From the NCBI GenBank assembly GCA_963770485.1, contig CAVYPX010000009.1, positions 1-64,000 on the forward strand: a stretch of DNA of 64,000 nt, given 5' to 3'. Origin of the DNA: CAVVEC01 sp963770485 (GTDB lineage Bacteria > Acidobacteriota > Terriglobia > Terriglobales > Acidobacteriaceae). Shown here piece after piece: positions 16,746 to 25,075 of the stretch. Numbering within the stretch: the first letter of the stretch is position 1; the number at the start of each line of letters is the position of its first letter. The position numbers and the translations under genes were made by a program. Below the pieces are notes generated by a model, which was given only the letters and a program-made list of their open reading frames with translations, was not told where the DNA came from and did no database searches.

Positions 16746-17348
16746 ATGCGCAGGAAAATACCACAACGCGATCCGTCGGCTGCACATGTCCGCGAGGCCA
16801 TTGCTGCGCGACGGATCGGTGGTAGGAAATGCGCGTGCGGGGAAGAGCGTCCGTGGGCTCTCATCGCAAAGAGTGACCCTGTCGAGTGCCATGAGTGTCG
16901 AAGAAAAAGAAAGGGGAAGACTACCTTCGACAACCATCACGTGGCGGGGGAAGCTAACAACTCCGCAACGATACCCACCCCGGCGAACGACCATATTGCC
17001 GAGTTGAACGCCGCCCAATACGACTGGCCGAAGCAAACCTTGGAGAATTCTGACGGCTGTCCTCTTTTGGCCGCTGCTGGCTGCGTTCGCGGATTTATCG
17101 ACTATCTCTATTACATCGTTGATAAGTTCTTGGTCTGGATTCCAGAGATGCTTGAGTTGCTCAGCGCTTTCTTGAAAGACAAACTCGGGCCGAAGTGGTG
17201 GGTCGGCACCAAGCTGGAAAAATTTGCAACAAGGCGACAGGGTCATCTGCTCAGCAACTCGAACCCTACTAACAACCTTCCGCCCGATGACGCAAAGAGT
17301 GACAATGATGAATCGCCCCAGAATCCAGGTGAAAAGCTGGCTGCATGA
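16746..17348 (+). CDS. HNH-type endonuclease-like zinc protein
   Basis: 200 residues, starting immediately after the upstream stop and overlapping polB by four bases (ATGA). Two CxC/CxxC pairs (C29, C31, C48, C51) form a zinc ribbon. They are followed by an HNH-like core: DNHHVAGEAN (62-71) and PANDHIAEL (79-87), with His64/65, Asn71, Asn81 and His83 placed as in HNH nucleases. A hydrophobic helix follows (GFIDYLYYIVDKFLVWIPEM, about 116-135), which is unusual for a soluble nuclease. The C-terminus is acidic and disordered. HNH nucleases are a recurrent casposon cargo, which fits the Cas1/PolB setting. Nuclease activity is inferred from residues only. Confidence 0.65.
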   Translation: MRRKIPQRDPSAAHVREAIAARRIGGRKCACGEERPWALIAKSDPVECHECRRKRKGKTTFDNHHVAGEANNSATIPTPANDHIAELNAAQYDWPKQTLENSDGCPLLAAAGCVRGFIDYLYYIVDKFLVWIPEMLELLSAFLKDKLGPKWWVGTKLEKFATRRQGHLLSNSNPTNNLPPDDAKSDNDESPQNPGEKLAA

Positions 17349-20300
17349 TGCATCCCGCCTCAACTCCCTTGCTCATTGCCGTCCGTGTCTACCCTGAACA
17401 AAAGAGTTCGGAGGACGACTTCGACATTCCCCAGAGAAAATGGCGTCTCCCGGAAGCAATGTTCGTCTTCGACACGGAAACCAGTACCGATCACACTCAA
17501 CGCCTGACTTTTGGCAGCTACCGATTTATCGTCGATGGACGGTGTTTGAAGGAAGCATTGTTCTACGCGGACGATCTGCCGACGAAAGACAAGGAAGTCC
17601 TAGAACAATACGTGAAGACGCACCGCGCGGATGTCGTTTACGAAGGCCTTTCGCAGTTGCTGTTGTTAAACCGGACTGATCTGGTCAAGGAACTCTATCG
17701 CGATGCCTATAAGGCACGGTGTCTGCTTGTTGGATTCAATCTGCCATTCGATCTTTCACGAGTTGCGTGTGATTTAACAAACGCACGGAAACGCTTTGCG
17801 GGTGGCTTCTCTCTCGGTTTGTGGTCCTATGTCGATGACGACGGCAAGGAACAACCCGATCCACATCGTCCCCGAATTGGGATCAAGCACATCGACAGCA
17901 AGCGTGCACTAAAGGGCTTCACTGATCGCGATGAAACCGATGACGAAGATCGGATTCCAGAAGGTTCCACGAGTGGCAAATCGGAGGAAGATTACATTTT
18001 TCGCGGCCACTTCCTGGACCTGCGCACGCTGGCATTTGCGCTGACCGACCGAGGCTATTCCTTGGAAACAGCCTGCGAAGCATTCGGGGTCGAACACCGG
18101 AAGGAGAGAGCCCCAACTCATGGAACTGTTACAGAAAAATATATTGACTACAACCGGCGGGATGTTCTCGCTACATGGGAATTAGCGACGAAGCTGCTGG
18201 AGGAATATGACAATCATCCCATTATTCTGCAGGCGACAAAAGCGTATTCCCCTGCCTCAATCGGCAAGGCGTACTTGCGGGCGATGCAAATCCAGCCAGT
18301 GCTTGAGCGCCAGCCTAATTTTCCTAAGAAATATCTGGGTTACGCGCAATCAGCATTTTTCGGGGGAAGGACCAGCGCACATATTCGGAAGATCCCGGTT
18401 CCCGTTTTTTATACCGACTTCCTTTCCATGTATCCCACGGTTAACAGCCTTATCGGGCTATGGCGGTTCGTCACGGCGCAAGAGATCAAGGTTGTCGAAC
18501 ACTGCCAGACGGAGATCGAGAAATTTCTCGCTCGGTTTCGGTTGAACGCTACTGATCTTTTCCACCCCGAGACTTGGAAACATTTGACCGGCTTTGTGCG
18601 AATCCTGCCGGACGGCGACATCCTGCCATCTCGCGGCAGATACAGCACGGCAAGCAATGACTGGCAAGTTGGCGTGAATCACCTTTATGCGGATGCCGAC
18701 GATCCGAAACAAGGCCTGTGGTTTTCCCTGCCGGATGTTGTCGCATCCGTACTCCTAACAAGCAAAGCTCCCGAGATTGTCGACGCATTCCGAATCGAAG
18801 CCATAGGCAAACTGGAAGGGCTGAGGCCGACGAAGCTACGCGGCAAAATCGAAGTTGACCCAGCCCAAAAGGATTTCTTCAAGGTCGTCATCGAAGAGCG
18901 TAAGAGCTTACCATTGCGGACTGATCTGTCCGAAGTCGAGAAACAGCGACTTGACAAGGCCCTCAAAGTTCTTGCCAACGCCACCAGTTACGGCATCTAT
19001 GCAGAAATGCATCGGCTGGAGTCCGAACCACAAAGTTAAAGTTACCTGCTACGGCATCGACGCGGAACCATTCACCCCGTGGGTGGTTCATCCGGATGAG
19101 CCGGGTGCCTATTGTTTTCCGCCGCTCGCATCTTTGATTACGGGCGCGGCACGCCTCATGCTAGCGCTGTTAGAACATTCGGTCCACAAGCTGGACGGGA
19201 CTTACGCAATGGAGGACACCGACTCTATGGCGATTGTCGCCACTGAGCACGGTGGGATGATTTCTTGTCCCGGTGGAAAATATCAAATGGCCGATGGGCA
19301 TGAGGCAATCAAAGCTTTGTCGTGGGATGAAGTTGATCAAATTTCCAAACAGTTTGCTGACCTGAATCCATACGAGGGCGAAGCCGGGCGGGGTTCCATT
19401 CTCAAAATAGAGAATGAGAACCGTGATCCGAGGGCCGGAAACCCACGGCAGATTTACTGCTTGGCAATCTCGGCAAAGCGGTACGCGTTATTTCTGATGA
19501 ATGAAAATGGGGAGCCTTGCTTACTTCGGTCCAGTTGTCCGTCCTGCGGTCGCAAAAATAAACCCAATGTCGTCCGGTGTGTAAAGTGCCACAAACCTAT
19601 TCAAGTAAATAACGAGGAAGACCGATGGTCCGAACACGGACTGGGACATTTTCTGAATCCGACCGATCCCGAGGACGAAGATCGGGAATGGATCGCGCAA
19701 GCATGGCTCGGGATGATTCGCAAAGCACTGGGGCTGCGAACAGAAAGGCCACATTTTGAGAATTTACCGGCGGTCGGACGCGTGACGATTAGCAGCCCTG
19801 CCGTTATGCGGCCCTTGGCAAGTATGAATACAGGAAAGAAGTATTGCGACCAACTTAAGCCATTCAACTTTCTATTGAGCTGTCACGTAAAACAACTCGG
19901 CCATCCGGTTGGCGCAGACCCGGCTCGTTTTCACCTTATCACCCCGTATAACTTAAACTCAAAAGAATGGCTTAAAACAGAATGGATTGATCAATATTCA
20001 GGAAAGCATTACCGCATTACCACTGAAGGACATCACGGTACTCGACAGACTGCGCGCGTGAAAACGTATGCCGAAGTTCTGCAGGAATATGAATTTCACC
20101 CAGAATCCAAATGTGCGGATGCAAATGGGAAGCCGTGCGGGCAAGCAAACCATTGGGTCGTTGCAGCGTCGGCATATTCAAATTGGCTTAGTCAAATATA
20201 TCGGCAAAGAATCTAACAGCCTGGAAGATGTGGAATATGGCCTGATCCACTCCGAGCAAAATGTCTACACGGAATATCCCGACCCGCGACGCGACGAATG

Positions 20301-20484
20301 GCAAACAAAAATAGTGTCTGCGTTGCAGAAGTTCCGGGGGACGAAAACACGGATTTCGTTATTGGAAAAATTAACTGGTTTATCGCACAGAACGCTGATT
20401 GACGCAAGAACCGGGCGCAGGAGACCACATCCGAGAAATCAGGAATTGATCGCCTCAGCTCTTCGCACAATCGGGATAATCTAA
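17345..20484 (+). pseudogene. polB: Family B DNA polymerase with proofreading exonuclease, two frameshifts
   Basis: Frame 1 (17345 to about 19035) carries Exo I FDTETST (residues 42-48), Exo II GFNLPFDLSRV (130-140), Exo III IDYNRRDV (267-274), the YxGG-like FFGGRTSAHI, Pol motif A YTDFLSMYPTVNSL (356-369) and motif B KVLANATSYGIYAE (541-554). After a +1 shift, frame 2 carries Pol motif C YAMEDTDSMAIVA and a zinc ribbon (CPSCGRK, then CVKCHKPI). After a second +1 shift near 20200 it ends with a helix-turn-helix containing DARTGRRRPHPRN. All catalytic motifs are present across the three frames, giving about 1045 residues. It is broken as written, unless the shifts are sequencing errors or programmed. 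It overlaps the HNH gene by four bases. Confidence 0.85.
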
Positions 20485-20555
20485 TGTAATATCGGTTCGT
20501 GATCGATCTACCCCATGGCGGTGACGCTCGGATCGGGCTGCGTGATTCTAGCCAA

Positions 20556-21797
20556 CTATTTGACGGAAAGCCTGAACACTGTCCCACAACCGTAGGGCGC
20601 TTTGCACGTGGTGTCGCCACCAATCCCCGTGGTCCCATAAAAGTCGTGTCCATCGTCCGTTGCCAGGCCTGATGGTCGTGACCCGCCTTTGCCGCCAGTA
20701 AATCTATGCAGCACTCGCTCGTTACCGTTCATGTCCAAGCGGAAGGCTATGCCACAACCGATTTTTTTGTGGTTGTCATCGTAGCAATCGCCTCCACCGC
20801 CGCCGATGGTTGTACCGTACAATTCACCTCCTACCAGTATTAGACCTCCAGGCCCGGATCCGTCCTTTGGTTCGCCGGCAAAACAGTGAAGAACCTTGTA
20901 ATTGCCCTTTACATCCAACCGGAAAACAGTTCCGTTCCCAGAGCAACCGCCGGCAGTAGCTGCGCCATAAATGTTGCCGGCGGAATCTCGAACTATGCCT
21001 CCTGGATAATCGCCATCGTCCCCACCGGTGAAACTGTAAAGTACTGTCTCCCTTCCGGTCGAGTCTAGTTTGAACAGGACACCGCATCCCAACTCGCATG
21101 ATGCGTTACCACCTCCATGGGTACTGCCATAGAGGTTCCCTTCTGCGTCGCGGATCAAGGTAGGGATGGGACCGGATCCATCGGCGTTGCCCGTGAAATC
21201 GTAGAAGATCGTCTCTTTATCGCCCGAATTCACCTTAAACACGGTGCCATCCCAATGAGAGCCCCCGTCGTAGGTCGTGCCAAAGAGATTGCCTTCTTCA
21301 TCTCGAATCACGCCGGCAGTCGGCAGAGCACCATCCATAGCATGACCGAAGTTGTGCAGCACGGTCTCTTTCCCGGTACTCTCCAATCGAAAAACCACGC
21401 CGCCGTGATAGGTCCCCCCGCCGTAGGTGGTGCCATACAGCGTACCGTCGGCGTCCCGAAGCAGACCTGAGTTGGGATTGCCGCCATCTCCATGTTCCTT
21501 GAAGCGATACAGCACCCTCTCGTCGCCCGCCGTATCTACCCGATAAACCGTCCCGCAGGAAAGGAACGTGCACTTGCCGCCGTCCGTCGTAGTGCCGTAG
21601 AACATGCCCGAAGCATAAGTCAATCCGGTGGGTAATGCACCATCCGGATTGCCATGGAATGTGTAAAGGACACTGAATTGTGTTTGCGCTATGGATGCGC
21701 TGGACAGAATGAGCATAATCGCCAACGTTCGCAAAGCCACGCGGGTCCAACCGTTACCGCCGTGCTTGCTCAGCTCTTTTCTCGTCGAATCGATCAC
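20556..21797 (-). CDS. Secreted GloVer-repeat protein (paralogue 2)
   Basis: I choose the GTG at 21797 because GGAGG lies seven bases upstream; the frame stays open to 21989 but that part has no signal. This gives 413 residues. It has a signal peptide (LRTLAIMLILSSASIAQTQ) and about nine GloVer units (DADGTLYGTTYGGG, DEEGNLFGTTYDGG, VFKVNSGDKETIFYDFTG). It ends CGTVFRLSVK, the usual C-terminus of the family. It borders the Cas1-PolB island on the right as paralogue 1 does on the left. Confidence 0.85.
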   Translation of the reverse strand: MIDSTRKELSKHGGNGWTRVALRTLAIMLILSSASIAQTQFSVLYTFHGNPDGALPTGLTYASGMFYGTTTDGGKCTFLSCGTVYRVDTAGDERVLYRFKEHGDGGNPNSGLLRDADGTLYGTTYGGGTYHGGVVFRLESTGKETVLHNFGHAMDGALPTAGVIRDEEGNLFGTTYDGGSHWDGTVFKVNSGDKETIFYDFTGNADGSGPIPTLIRDAEGNLYGSTHGGGNASCELGCGVLFKLDSTGRETVLYSFTGGDDGDYPGGIVRDSAGNIYGAATAGGCSGNGTVFRLDVKGNYKVLHCFAGEPKDGSGPGGLILVGGELYGTTIGGGGGDCYDDNHKKIGCGIAFRLDMNGNERVLHRFTGGKGGSRPSGLATDDGHDFYGTTGIGGDTTCKAPYGCGTVFRLSVK

Positions 21798-21951
21798 GTT
21801 TCCTCCTTTGTGAAGCAGCAGAACTTTGTCGAAATTATAAATCAGGGCGAAAGTTCTAAACCGGAATCTCCTTTTTGCTTCAAAAACCGCACCAATGGGC
21901 AGAGAGGCGTGGATATTCACAACGTCGTGAATGCCATGCTGGGTCGCTCGC

Positions 21952-24522
21952 CTAATACACCAGAAACACGTACGCCCGGATGTTGCCAATCAGCGGGCTG
22001 CTTTGCACGCCGGTGTTGGTGGATGTGGCGTCCTGACCATCGGTGGCACAGGCGTACAGCGTGTGCATACCTTTCGGTAGCGGACGCTTCACTTTGCCCT
22101 GGAAGCGCCCCGACCCCTCATTCTTAGCGGCCTGCCAGCTTCCTTCCCAGGTGTCGACTTGGAACAAAAGGCGCTCAATCTTGGTTGCATGCGGCTTGAA
22201 AGTATCCTTGGCCGTAAAGTTGAATGACGGCCTCGGATTTTGAGTACGGTTATGCGGCAGCGGGTGGATGGTGACCTGAATCGGGATCTTCTGCACCCGC
22301 TGTTCCGTGAGGACCAGGACGTTGTTGCTTTGATCGAACGATGCGTAGACCTTGCCGGTTACGGGGTTTACAGCCAGGGAACTTCCGCCCTTGGTCTTAA
22401 AGTTGGCAATTGTGATCGCAGAGTTGCTGATACCGTCGAGAACAGCAATGCTGTCAGCGCCGTTGCCTACATAGATGTTGTTGTCAGCTAAGTCCACGAC
22501 GATGGGTGCGGCCCCGGCAGTATGAGGCGGCGTAACCGTCGTGATTTCATTCGTGGCACCCTCAATCACGGTTATGTTTAGGTAATTCCCGACATAAATC
22601 TTGTTCATCAACACATTGACCGCCACGCTGATAGGTCCCTTGGCGTTAGGATCGCTAAGGGTAGTCGTGTGGTTGGTGGTGCCATCGATCACCGTGATGT
22701 TGTTGGTGTTGTAATTCGCCACATAAATCTTGTTCGTCGCCGGGTTCACTGCTATTGCCAGCGGTATGGCATCGGTTGGAAGGATGACAGTGTCGATATC
22801 ATTCGTAGCTCCGTCTATCACCGTGACATTGCTACTCGCCTCGTTGGCTACGTAAATCTTATTGGTCACCGGATTGACCGCCACTGCAATCGGCGATTTG
22901 GCATTCGGGTCCGTGACAGTCGTGGTTTTGTTGGTGGCCCCGTCAATCACGGTCACGTTGTCGCTAGATACGTTCGCCACATAAATCTTATCGGTCACGA
23001 GGTTTTCAGCCGCACCATAGGGAGACGCACCTGCTGCGATCGTAGTCGTACCGTTCGTCCGCCCGTCAATCACAGTGACGTTGTTGCTATCTTCATTGAC
23101 TACATAGACCTTGTCGGTGAGTGGATTGACAACTCCAGCGCCAGGGCGCTGAGCATTGGGATCAGTCACGGTTGTTATCTTGCCTGTTGCCCCGTTGATG
23201 ACGCTCACGTTGTTGCTGAGCAGATTTGAGACATAGATCCTGTTTGTCACTGGATTCACTGCTGCTGAAGACGGCCATTGGGCGTTGGGATCTGCGACGA
23301 CCGCAGTGTGGTTGGTTTTCACATCAATCACGCTCACGTTGCTTGAAGTAGCGTTTCCAACATAGGCTCTGCCAGTTGCTGGATCTAGCGCTATCGCATC
23401 TGGATAAACTGCATTGGGGTCACTGAGGGTGGCTAGGGCATTGGTTGTACCGTCAAGCACGGTAACGTTGTTGCTTAGCGCATTGGCCACGTAGACGCTG
23501 TTATTCGTCGAGCCTACTGCGATTGCCCAGGGTTCGTAGGCGTTGGGATCAGTCACGGTTGTCGTGTTATTCGTCGCCCCATCTATCACCGTCACATTGC
23601 CGTAGCCACTCCCCTGGCCGTTGATCTGTCCGCTATTGGCGACGTAGATTTTGTTGGTGACCGGATTGACTGCCACTGAAACCGGGCCGACCGCGTTCGG
23701 GTCAGTGACGGTCACTATGTTGTTTGTGGCACCATCGATTACCGAAATGTTGCTGCTGAGAGAATTGGGCACATAGATCAAATTCGTAATTGAGTTTATG
23801 GCTACAGCGTTGGGGCCGTCCGCATTCGGATCGTGGATCGTAGTAATCGTATTCGTGGTCCCATCGATCACCGAAATACTGCCCTTGCTGTCGCCCTGCC
23901 CTTCGACGTTAGCCACATAAATCTTGTTTGTAGAAGAGTTCACGGCCACGGCAATTGGGTAGGTCCCGTTGGGATCGGTGACTATCGAATAGTTGTTGGT
24001 CGCTCCGTCAATTACCATGACGCCGCCGGGGCTATAGTCCTGCCCGAGAGTAGTAACTGCTACATAGATCTTGTTGGTCCGCGGGTTGACCGCCACCGCA
24101 CAGGGAGCTCCAGTCTCAGGACCAACGATTGAAGTTACGACGTCGGTATTTCCGTCGATTATGAAAACCCAATGATTGTAATAGTCGAAATATGCATCTT
24201 GTGCGACATAAATCTTGTTGGTGACTGGATTCACGGCCACGGCATCAGGCCAAATCTCGTACTGGTTAGTGATTGCCGTTACGCGGTTGCGGGCTCCGTT
24301 GATCTTAGTGATACCACCCCGGAATGATCCCGCCACATAAACGTCATCCGTGGTAGGATTAACAGCCAAACCCACGGGGTATCCCGCCATTCCGCCTACG
24401 GTAGCAGTCACGGTTTGGCCGAGCATCGTGGCCGCACTGGCAGATAGGAGCACAAGCAGGGTCATTCCGAACAGCCTACGATTTCGGAAGCGCGCCAATT
24501 GATCAATCCGCATGGAATACAT
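21952..24522 (-). CDS. Secreted YVTN-repeat beta-propeller protein
   Basis: 856 residues. The ATG at 24522 follows GAGGAGG. A signal peptide (FGMTLLVLLSASAATMLGQ) precedes at least fifteen units of the YVTN type: AVNPVTNKIYVAN followed by NNVTVIDGATN and a TVTDPNA linker. Each unit of about 45 residues makes one blade, so two or more propellers are likely. The last 110 residues form a separate Ig-like domain (FTAKDTFKPHATKIERLLFQ). It is probably a cell-surface or secreted binding protein of unknown ligand. The regular repeats make this gene prone to assembly collapse. Confidence 0.85.
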   Translation of the reverse strand: MYSMRIDQLARFRNRRLFGMTLLVLLSASAATMLGQTVTATVGGMAGYPVGLAVNPTTDDVYVAGSFRGGITKINGARNRVTAITNQYEIWPDAVAVNPVTNKIYVAQDAYFDYYNHWVFIIDGNTDVVTSIVGPETGAPCAVAVNPRTNKIYVAVTTLGQDYSPGGVMVIDGATNNYSIVTDPNGTYPIAVAVNSSTNKIYVANVEGQGDSKGSISVIDGTTNTITTIHDPNADGPNAVAINSITNLIYVPNSLSSNISVIDGATNNIVTVTDPNAVGPVSVAVNPVTNKIYVANSGQINGQGSGYGNVTVIDGATNNTTTVTDPNAYEPWAIAVGSTNNSVYVANALSNNVTVLDGTTNALATLSDPNAVYPDAIALDPATGRAYVGNATSSNVSVIDVKTNHTAVVADPNAQWPSSAAVNPVTNRIYVSNLLSNNVSVINGATGKITTVTDPNAQRPGAGVVNPLTDKVYVVNEDSNNVTVIDGRTNGTTTIAAGASPYGAAENLVTDKIYVANVSSDNVTVIDGATNKTTTVTDPNAKSPIAVAVNPVTNKIYVANEASSNVTVIDGATNDIDTVILPTDAIPLAIAVNPATNKIYVANYNTNNITVIDGTTNHTTTLSDPNAKGPISVAVNVLMNKIYVGNYLNITVIEGATNEITTVTPPHTAGAAPIVVDLADNNIYVGNGADSIAVLDGISNSAITIANFKTKGGSSLAVNPVTGKVYASFDQSNNVLVLTEQRVQKIPIQVTIHPLPHNRTQNPRPSFNFTAKDTFKPHATKIERLLFQVDTWEGSWQAAKNEGSGRFQGKVKRPLPKGMHTLYACATDGQDATSTNTGVQSSPLIGNIRAYVFLVY

Positions 24523-24747
24523 AGTTTTCCTCCTCGGGCTCCTAGCTCCACCAGCTTTGAAGATTGAGGTTGTGAAGCATTCGCGGACGCTGCCTTCGCT
24601 GAAGTCGATAAGATCAGGAGGGAGTGTTTCGACACATTCCAGCGGCAGCCATTGTCCTACTGGGCACTCCTAGCTGTCAAGAAAAAGAGTCACTCTAGCT
24701 TCGGTCGCCAGCAGGTTCCGGCCCCACCCCCGGTTCGCCCCGGCCCC

Positions 24748-24783
24748 AGGGGGTGCAACTTTGGATCGCCATATCCCCTATCC
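24748..24783. repeat. Dispersed 36-bp repeat, copy 2 (reverse orientation)
   Basis: AGGGGGTGCAACTTTGGAT, then CGCCATATCCCCTATCC is the reverse complement of 9979-10015 with one mismatch. It is followed by TCCGCACTGACACCCCC, a block also found beside copy 1. Confidence 0.65.
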
Positions 24784-24983
24784 GCACTGACACCCCCAGC
24801 GGCCCGCCCCTAGACTGCTCCGGTTTTGTACGCATTTCTTCCATGGATGGCATTTCGTTCGGGGAGCCGAATCTGACTCTTCCACAGCTTGTCAAGTCTA
24901 CTTTCGTAGGTGTAGCAACTTGCCACATCGAGCCTGGCACCGCCCGTTAACCCCCACAGAATTAACGGTTTCCCATTTTGGGA

Positions 24984-24999
24984 TGTTCCACGTGGAACA
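24984..24999. promoter_or_regulatory. parS-like centromere site 1
   Basis: TGTTCCACGTGGAACA is a perfect 16-bp palindrome. It matches the bacterial parS pattern (TGTTnCACGTGnAACA) bound by the chromosome-partition protein ParB. An identical copy lies 35 bases downstream. parS sites normally cluster near the replication origin. No parAB genes are in the window, so the origin itself need not be here. Confidence 0.7.
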
Positions 25000-25018
25000 C
25001 TCCGCGCATTCTCCCTAA

Positions 25019-25034
25019 TGTTCCACGTGGAACA
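25019..25034. promoter_or_regulatory. parS-like centromere site 2
   Basis: A second perfect TGTTCCACGTGGAACA, identical to the site at 24984 and 35 bases away, about three helical turns. A tandem pair makes chance occurrence very unlikely. Confidence 0.7.
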
Positions 25035-25075
25035 CAATGGCGGCCTACTTTCTGGCACACTACCCAAACTGCGTC

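Larger units (their letters stand above)
13333..20484. mobile_element. Casposon-like Cas1-PolB-HNH-HTH island
   Basis: Five genes diverge from an AT-rich centre. Leftward are a coiled-coil protein and Cas1. Rightward are an HTH protein, an HNH-type protein and a family B DNA polymerase. There is no cas2, no interference gene and no CRISPR array. Cas1, PolB, HNH and HTH proteins are the hallmark set of casposons, self-synthesising transposons that use Cas1 as integrase. The island lies between two GloVer genes and by eye has lower GC than its flanks. I found no terminal inverted repeats or target duplication, so the limits given are gene limits and element status is inferred. PolB contains two frameshifts, so this copy may be decaying. 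Confidence 0.65.
24523..25075. other. Intergenic region with a dispersed repeat and two parS-like sites
   Basis: No gene of its own was recognised in about 550 bases. It contains the upstream region of the YVTN gene, a dispersed repeat at 24748-24783 and two identical 16-bp palindromes at 24984 and 25019. Short frames reading MFHVEH across the palindromes are not convincing genes. Confidence 0.5.

Noticed and set aside
18855..20216. Second half of PolB as a separate gene starting at 18855
   Set aside because: Pol motif C and the zinc ribbon continue the polymerase at the point where the first frame ends; the first 60 codons of this ORF are only a shadow of motif B.
13195..20555. Possible terminal inverted repeat of the island (AGCCCGA near 13284 and its complement near 20537)
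   Set aside because: Only seven contiguous bases match and the extension is poor; expected by chance. No terminal repeat is claimed.
24984..25034. Palindromes read as transcription terminators
   Set aside because: No T-tract, a loop-less 16-bp symmetry and an exact match to the parS pattern make partition sites more likely.
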